From the NCBI RefSeq assembly GCF_009604375.1, contig NZ_WEGH01000003.1, forward strand, positions 62,001-126,000: 64,000 nucleotides of DNA. Direction: 5' to 3'. This DNA is from Actinomadura macrotermitis. GTDB taxonomy: Bacteria > Actinomycetota > Actinomycetes > Streptosporangiales > Streptosporangiaceae. The notes under the pieces are model-generated. The model was not told the origin of the DNA, did not search any database, and saw only the letters and a list, made by a program, of their open reading frames with translations. A program made the translations under genes and the position numbers. Each line of letters starts with the position of its first letter. Position 1 is the stretch's first letter. Below are positions 60,435 to 64,000 of the stretch, piece after piece.

Positions 60435-60809
60435 TCACCGGGGGTCCCGGTCCCAGGTGAGGGCGGCGCGGAACGGGCGCCCGCCGACGGTGTCGCGGCG
60501 CACCAGGACGAGGCGGCCGCCGTCCAGGACGACCTCGCGGTGCTGGTCGGTGCCGTCCCAGGCGGGGTCGGAGGAGACCAGCACCGTGTGGGTGACCCGG
60601 CCGCCGTCCGGCGACAGCCGCCAGGTCCCGGTGTAGCCGATGTAGCCCTGGTCGCCGGACAGGTGGACCGACATGTAGCCGTCGCGGCCGTAGTACAGCG
60701 ACCCGCGCGGGCGGGGGCCGAGCGGGCCGTCGTGCGGACGGCCCGCCGGGTCGTACTCCAGCATCGCGATCAGCAGCCAGTGCCCCGCCAGGTCGGCTGC
60801 GGCGGCCAC
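60435..60809 (-). CDS. Lipocalin-like domain protein
   Basis: A 124-residue β-barrel protein of the Lipocalin_5 type: LAGHWLLIAMLEYDPAGR at the start, GSLYYGRDGYMSVHLSG and GYIGYTGTWRLSPDGGRVTH. No signal peptide. The family is often linked to fungal and bacterial polyketide tailoring loci and may bind or isomerise hydrophobic molecules. The GTG at 60809 lies 2 bases after the wrbA stop, with no good ribosome binding site, so coupling is likely. Confidence 0.82.
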   Translation of the reverse strand: MAAAADLAGHWLLIAMLEYDPAGRPHDGPLGPRPRGSLYYGRDGYMSVHLSGDQGYIGYTGTWRLSPDGGRVTHTVLVSSDPAWDGTDQHREVVLDGGRLVLVRRDTVGGRPFRAALTWDRDPR

Positions 60810-60811
60810 GC

Positions 60812-61429
60812 TCAGGCCGGCGCGCCGGCGCGCAGCCGGGCGGTGATCTCGGCCAGGTAGGCCCCCTGGAAGCGGGCGGCGGCGAGCGCCTTCTCGTCGG
60901 GGGCGTCGCCGGCGAACTTGGTGGGGTGCGAGACGCCGTAGGGGTTGCCGTAGGCGTCGGGGACGCTCGGGTCGTTGTAGCCGGGGGGCACGATGACCGA
61001 GCCCCAGTGGAACGCCTGCAGGTAGAGCGCGATGAGCGTGGCCTCGCTGCCGCCGTGCAGGTTGATGGTGCTGGTGAAGGCGGTGAAGGGCTTGCTGGTG
61101 AACGTGCCGTCGAGCCAGAGCTGGCCGGTGGTGTCCAGGAACTGCTTGAGCTGGGCGGCGACGTTGCCGAAGCGGGTCGGGGTGCCGAACGCGTAGGCGT
61201 CGGCCCAGCGCAGGTCGTCGTGGTCGGCGACCGGGACGGCCGGGTGCACCTCGTCGGTGTGCGCGCGCCAGGCCGGGTTGGCGTCGACGGCCTCCGGCGG
61301 GGCCAGCTCGGCGACCCGGCGCACCCGCACCTCGGCGCCGGCCTTCTCGGCGCCCTCGGCGATGGCCTGCGCGAGGCCGTGCACGTTGCCGGTGGCGGAG
61401 TAGTAGATGACGGCGATCTTCACGGACAT
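60812..61429 (-). CDS. wrbA: NAD(P)H:quinone oxidoreductase, WrbA-type flavodoxin
   Basis: A 205-residue flavodoxin-fold enzyme reducing quinones by two electrons. FMN phosphate loop YYSATGNVHGLA (about 9-20), GTPTRFGN (about 79-86), and INLHGGSEATLIA with YNDPSVPDAYG of the WrbA family. The ATG at 61429 follows GGAAG. Its upstream region holds a promoter flanked by two palindromes. It probably protects from quinones, which fits the neighbouring aromatic monooxygenase and methyltransferase frame. Confidence 0.92.
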   Translation of the reverse strand: MSVKIAVIYYSATGNVHGLAQAIAEGAEKAGAEVRVRRVAELAPPEAVDANPAWRAHTDEVHPAVPVADHDDLRWADAYAFGTPTRFGNVAAQLKQFLDTTGQLWLDGTFTSKPFTAFTSTINLHGGSEATLIALYLQAFHWGSVIVPPGYNDPSVPDAYGNPYGVSHPTKFAGDAPDEKALAAARFQGAYLAEITARLRAGAPA

Positions 61430-61458
61430 CGTGGACTTCCTGTCTGGGGGCAGCGAAG

Positions 61459-61531
61459 CGGAATGTTTCCGTTTCAAGCGTAGGCAGCGCGGCGGGCAGC
61501 GGGCAACCCCTATCCGGAATGTTTCCGGATA
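61459..61531 (-). promoter_or_regulatory. wrbA: wrbA promoter flanked by twin operators
   Basis: On the minus strand TTGCCC (61501-61506) and TACGCT (61477-61482) are spaced by 18 bases. The palindrome CGGAA-TGT-TTCCG lies just downstream (61459-61471). A longer copy, TATCCGGAA-TGT-TTCCGGATA (61511-61531, perfect 9-bp arms), lies just upstream. Shared core GGAATGTTTCC; centres 56 bp apart. Confidence 0.65.
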
Positions 61532-61537
61532 GGCGGG

Positions 61538-64000
61538 TCAGCGGGTCGCGGTGACCAGCCGGTCGAAGCCCGACAGCGCCCGCACCCGCACGTCGCGGAA
61601 GCCGGCGTCGGCCAGCCAGCCCGTCACCTCGCCCGCGGTGTAGCTGGGGCCGCCGCGCTGGTCGACCAGCATGTGCAGGCTGACCAGCAGCCCGGCGGCG
61701 CTCGCGGCGTCCCGGGCGTCCTCGACGAGGGTGTCCACGATCAGCACGGTGCCGCCCTCGGGCAGGGCGTCGAAGGCGCGCCGCAGCAGGAGCCGCCGCA
61801 CGTCCTCGTCCCAGTCGATGAGCACGTGCGCGAGCAGCACCGCGTCGGCCGGCGGGAACGGGTCGGTGCGGAAGTCCCCGCCGGCGAAGCGCAGCCGGTC
61901 CGCCGTGCCGTACCGGGCCACCGCGCGGCGGAACCCCGGTTCGGCGGTCGGCAGGTCGAACCCGGTGCCGGTCAGGTGCGGGTGGGTGGCCAGGACCCGC
62001 GACAGCAGCGCGCCGTCGGCGCATCCGATATCGGTGACGGTCCGGACGCCCTGCCACAGGTCCAGCCCGGCCAGCGCGGCCCGCAGCGCCGTCGAGGCGC
62101 CCGCCATGGCGCGCTGGAAGTCCGCCGCCACCTCGGGGTCGGCGTGGATGGCGTCGTAGGGCGCCGCGCCGCCGTAGGACTGGGACTCCCCCGTCCGCAG
62201 CGCCTCGGGCAGCCGGCCCCACGACCAGTACCAGTGCCGGCCGACGTATCCGAGCAGCCCGCCGAGGTAGGGGTCGGCGTCGGGATCGGCCAGGTAGCGG
62301 GCGGTGACCGGCGTGGTGCCGTACCGGCCGTCCGCGCGGGCGAGCAGGCCGAGCGCGGCGAGCGTGTCGAGGAAGTCGAGCGCGCCGCGCGGGTGCAGGC
62401 CGACGCGGTCCGCCAGCTCGGCGGCCGGCAGCGGCCCGTCCGCCAGGGCCGGGAACACGCCGAGGTCCACGGCCGAGCGCAGCACCTGCGAGAGCATGAA
62501 GTCGGTGGACAGCCCGCGCAGCCCGTCGCCGCCGTCGGCCGCGAGCAGCTCGCGGACCGGCCCGGTGGTGTGGCGGCCGGTCACCTCCACGGCCTGCCCG
62601 CCGGCGAACCGCCAGACGTGGGTGAACGGCGCGGTGCCGGTGACGCCGGTCAGGGAGCCGCGCAGGGCCGCGGTCCCGAAGACCACGACGCGGTCGTCGG
62701 CCTCGACGATCTCGTCGGGCTCGGGCCGGCTCTCCAGCAGGGCGTGTTCCCGCGCGAGCAGTTCGCCGATCTCCTCCGGGCCCTTGGCGACGCCGCTCAG
62801 CTCCACGTCCTCCAGGCCCGGCGGCGCGTGCCACACCGCCTCGGGGCCGAACACCGCGACCGCGGCGTCCAGGTCGCCGCGCCCCCAGTCCGCGTAGAAG
62901 CCGCGGACCGCGTCCGAGCCGTTCCCCATCGCCGTTCTCCTCGTCTTCGTTCGAGCGCCGAGCCGGTCGCGCAGGCCGTCGAGCAGCGCGGCGGTGCCGT
63001 CCGGCCCGGTGGCCGCGCCGTACACGTAGAAGTCGGGCCGGATCAGCACCGCCTGCGCGTCGTGTCCCGCCAGGAAGGGCAGCAGCGTCTCGCCTGTGTC
63101 GGCGACCGCCCTCCCGTCGTGGTCGCCGCCTGCGGGGACCACGTGGACGGCCCGGCCGCCTAGCGAGGCGAGCAGATCGAGGCGCGCGGGGTCCAGCAGC
63201 GTTTCCGGCGGGACGGAGGTGAGCAGGACGAAGCCGGTGCCCGCGATCTCGTCGAGGCGGGCGGTGCGCCCGCCCCGCGTGACGGTGCCGTTCGGCGCGA
63301 GGTCGCCCGCGGCGGCCGATCCCTGGTGCAGCAGGCCGCCGTGCAGCCGCTGGACCTCCAGGACCGGCCCGTCGTCGCCGGCGCGGGCGGCCAGCAGTTC
63401 GGCGTCGCGGGCCGCGGCGGCGGCCGGGTCGGGTTCGCAGATCACCCGGCCGAGCTCCACCGACCGGTCGATGGCGGCCTGGACGTGCGCGCGCCGCTCC
63501 TCGGTGTAGGTGTCGAGCAGGTCGGCGTCTGCGCGCCCGTCCTGGATCAGGTTGAGCTTCCAGGCCAGGTTGCGGGCGTCGCGGAACCCCGAGCAGAGGC
63601 CCTGGCCGGCGAAGGGCGGCATGAGGTGCGCGGCGTCCCCGGCCAGCAGGATCCGGCCGTCCCGCCACCGCGCGGCGTGCCCGGCCCGGAAGGTGTAGAC
63701 GGCGTGCCGGTCGAGGGTCGCCTCGGCGCGGGACTCGCCGCCGAGCTCCAGCAGCCGCCACGCCGCCTCGGGGGTGTTCAGCTCCTCCAGGGTCTCGCCG
63801 GCGATCCGCATGAACTCCCAGCGCCGGTGCCCGGGACCGGCGGCGACCGAGGTGCGGGGCCGCGCGGGGTCGCAGATCTGCAGGTTGTCGGGGTCGTAGT
63901 GCTTGCCGGTGGTGATGTCGCAGATCAGCCAGTCGTGGCTGAAGCCGCGCTCCTCGAAGGGGGTGCCGAGGGCGCGGCGCACCGCGCTGTTGGCGCCGTC
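61538..64000 (-). CDS. FAD-dependent monooxygenase / SnoaL-like / O-methyltransferase fused reading frame (5' end outside window)
   Basis: One frame without any stop from the right edge to 61538. The first part is the C-terminal two thirds of an aromatic-ring FAD hydroxylase: DGANSAVRRALG at the edge, GRILLAGDAAHLMPPFAGQGLCSG and the thioredoxin-like end VLIRPDFYVYG. Next is a SnoaL/NTF2-like domain (from MGNGSDAVRGFYADWGRGDL). Last comes a class I O-methyltransferase: dimerisation region LADRVGLHPRGALDFLDTL, SAM motif TVTDIGCADGALLSRVLA, LLAHVLIDWDED. An ATG at 62929 with an ideal ribosome binding site lies at the first junction. Either a natural trifunctional fusion or two products from one frame. 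Probable tailoring of an aromatic metabolite. Confidence 0.8.
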   Translation of the reverse strand, partial: DGANSAVRRALGTPFEERGFSHDWLICDITTGKHYDPDNLQICDPARPRTSVAAGPGHRRWEFMRIAGETLEELNTPEAAWRLLELGGESRAEATLDRHAVYTFRAGHAARWRDGRILLAGDAAHLMPPFAGQGLCSGFRDARNLAWKLNLIQDGRADADLLDTYTEERRAHVQAAIDRSVELGRVICEPDPAAAAARDAELLAARAGDDGPVLEVQRLHGGLLHQGSAAAGDLAPNGTVTRGGRTARLDEIAGTGFVLLTSVPPETLLDPARLDLLASLGGRAVHVVPAGGDHDGRAVADTGETLLPFLAGHDAQAVLIRPDFYVYGAATGPDGTAALLDGLRDRLGARTKTRRTAMGNGSDAVRGFYADWGRGDLDAAVAVFGPEAVWHAPPGLEDVELSGVAKGPEEIGELLAREHALLESRPEPDEIVEADDRVVVFGTAALRGSLTGVTGTAPFTHVWRFAGGQAVEVTGRHTTGPVRELLAADGGDGLRGLSTDFMLSQVLRSAVDLGVFPALADGPLPAAELADRVGLHPRGALDFLDTLAALGLLARADGRYGTTPVTARYLADPDADPYLGGLLGYVGRHWYWSWGRLPEALRTGESQSYGGAAPYDAIHADPEVAADFQRAMAGASTALRAALAGLDLWQGVRTVTDIGCADGALLSRVLATHPHLTGTGFDLPTAEPGFRRAVARYGTADRLRFAGGDFRTDPFPPADAVLLAHVLIDWDEDVRRLLLRRAFDALPEGGTVLIVDTLVEDARDAASAAGLLVSLHMLVDQRGGPSYTAGEVTGWLADAGFRDVRVRALSGFDRLVTATR
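62929..62941 (-). promoter_or_regulatory. Internal ribosome binding site and start in the fused frame
   Basis: AGGAG (62937-62941) lies 7 bases before an in-frame ATG (62927-62929), exactly where the monooxygenase domain ends and the SnoaL domain begins. It would give a separate 463-residue SnoaL-methyltransferase protein. Confidence 0.55.

Noticed and set aside
60435..63761. 1108-residue minus-strand frame
   Set aside because: Arg/Gly/Pro-rich shadow frame of the monooxygenase-methyltransferase and wrbA genes; only its last 124 codons (lipocalin-like) are real.

Overview
The window is chromosomal DNA from a high-GC Gram-positive actinomycete. The clpX–clpP2–clpP1–tig order, GTG/TTG starts with GGAGG ribosome binding sites, a conservon-type gene set and the overall base composition all point that way. 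The gene mix resembles Streptosporangiales/Thermomonosporaceae (Actinomadura-like); the family-level placement is inference.

Region 1 (1-11.8 kb) is housekeeping and general metabolism. It holds the start of clpX, two clpP genes and trigger factor on the minus strand, an EamA-like membrane protein, the RNA-binding protein Tex, a cupin/MarR divergent pair with twin operators, a tautomerase, a HAD hydrolase, a YceI protein, an HxlR regulator and a zinc alcohol dehydrogenase. tRNA-Pro(UGG) and tRNA-Gly(UCC) follow.

Region 2 (12,134-27,963) is an integrated mobile element of about 15.8 kb inserted in the 3' half of tRNA-Gly. A perfect 46-bp direct repeat bounds it. It carries an excisionase, a relaxase with a MobC-like accessory protein and a candidate oriT, a flavoprotein, an XRE regulator, a histidine-kinase-type ATPase with a small partner, and a tyrosine integrase at the far end. 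I see no FtsK/Tra translocase, coupling protein or replication initiator, so it looks mobilizable rather than self-transmissible. Its cargo is a compact type I-G (formerly I-U) CRISPR-Cas system: csb1 (cas7), csb2 (cas5-cas6), cas3 and csb3, flanked by two arrays whose repeats differ in the stem but share the 3' handle and the leader. cas1, cas2 and cas4 are absent. This is the most unusual part of the window.

Region 3 (28-35.3 kb) starts with the scar of an older related element (degenerate arm site, hairpin and a shortened excisionase) directly right of attR. Then come a tautomerase–SDR–SDR operon with a divergent MmyB-like regulator, a sigma factor with its CU044_5270-family partner, a decayed transposase fragment and a membrane-anchored coiled-coil protein.

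Region 4 (35.3-43 kb) is a conservon-like set: two terpene-synthase-like proteins without canonical metal motifs, a DUF742 protein, a large sensor-kinase-like protein and a cytochrome P450, plus a divergent aldo/keto reductase.

Region 5 (43.3-58.1 kb) has PucR- and LuxR-type regulators. They are followed by a nine-gene minus-strand operon: glpK, glpD, a monoacylglycerol-lipase-like hydrolase, a complete Liv-type ABC importer and a secreted carboxylesterase. Divergent from glpK is a secreted cutinase/PET-hydrolase-family enzyme. Together these suggest extracellular ester hydrolysis, uptake and glycerol catabolism.

Region 6 (58.1-64 kb) contains a fused peptide-type ABC ATPase, a TetR regulator, a lipocalin-like protein, a WrbA-type flavodoxin under a promoter flanked by twin palindromes, and a very long reading frame joining an FAD monooxygenase to a SnoaL-like and an O-methyltransferase domain. 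The last one runs off the right edge.
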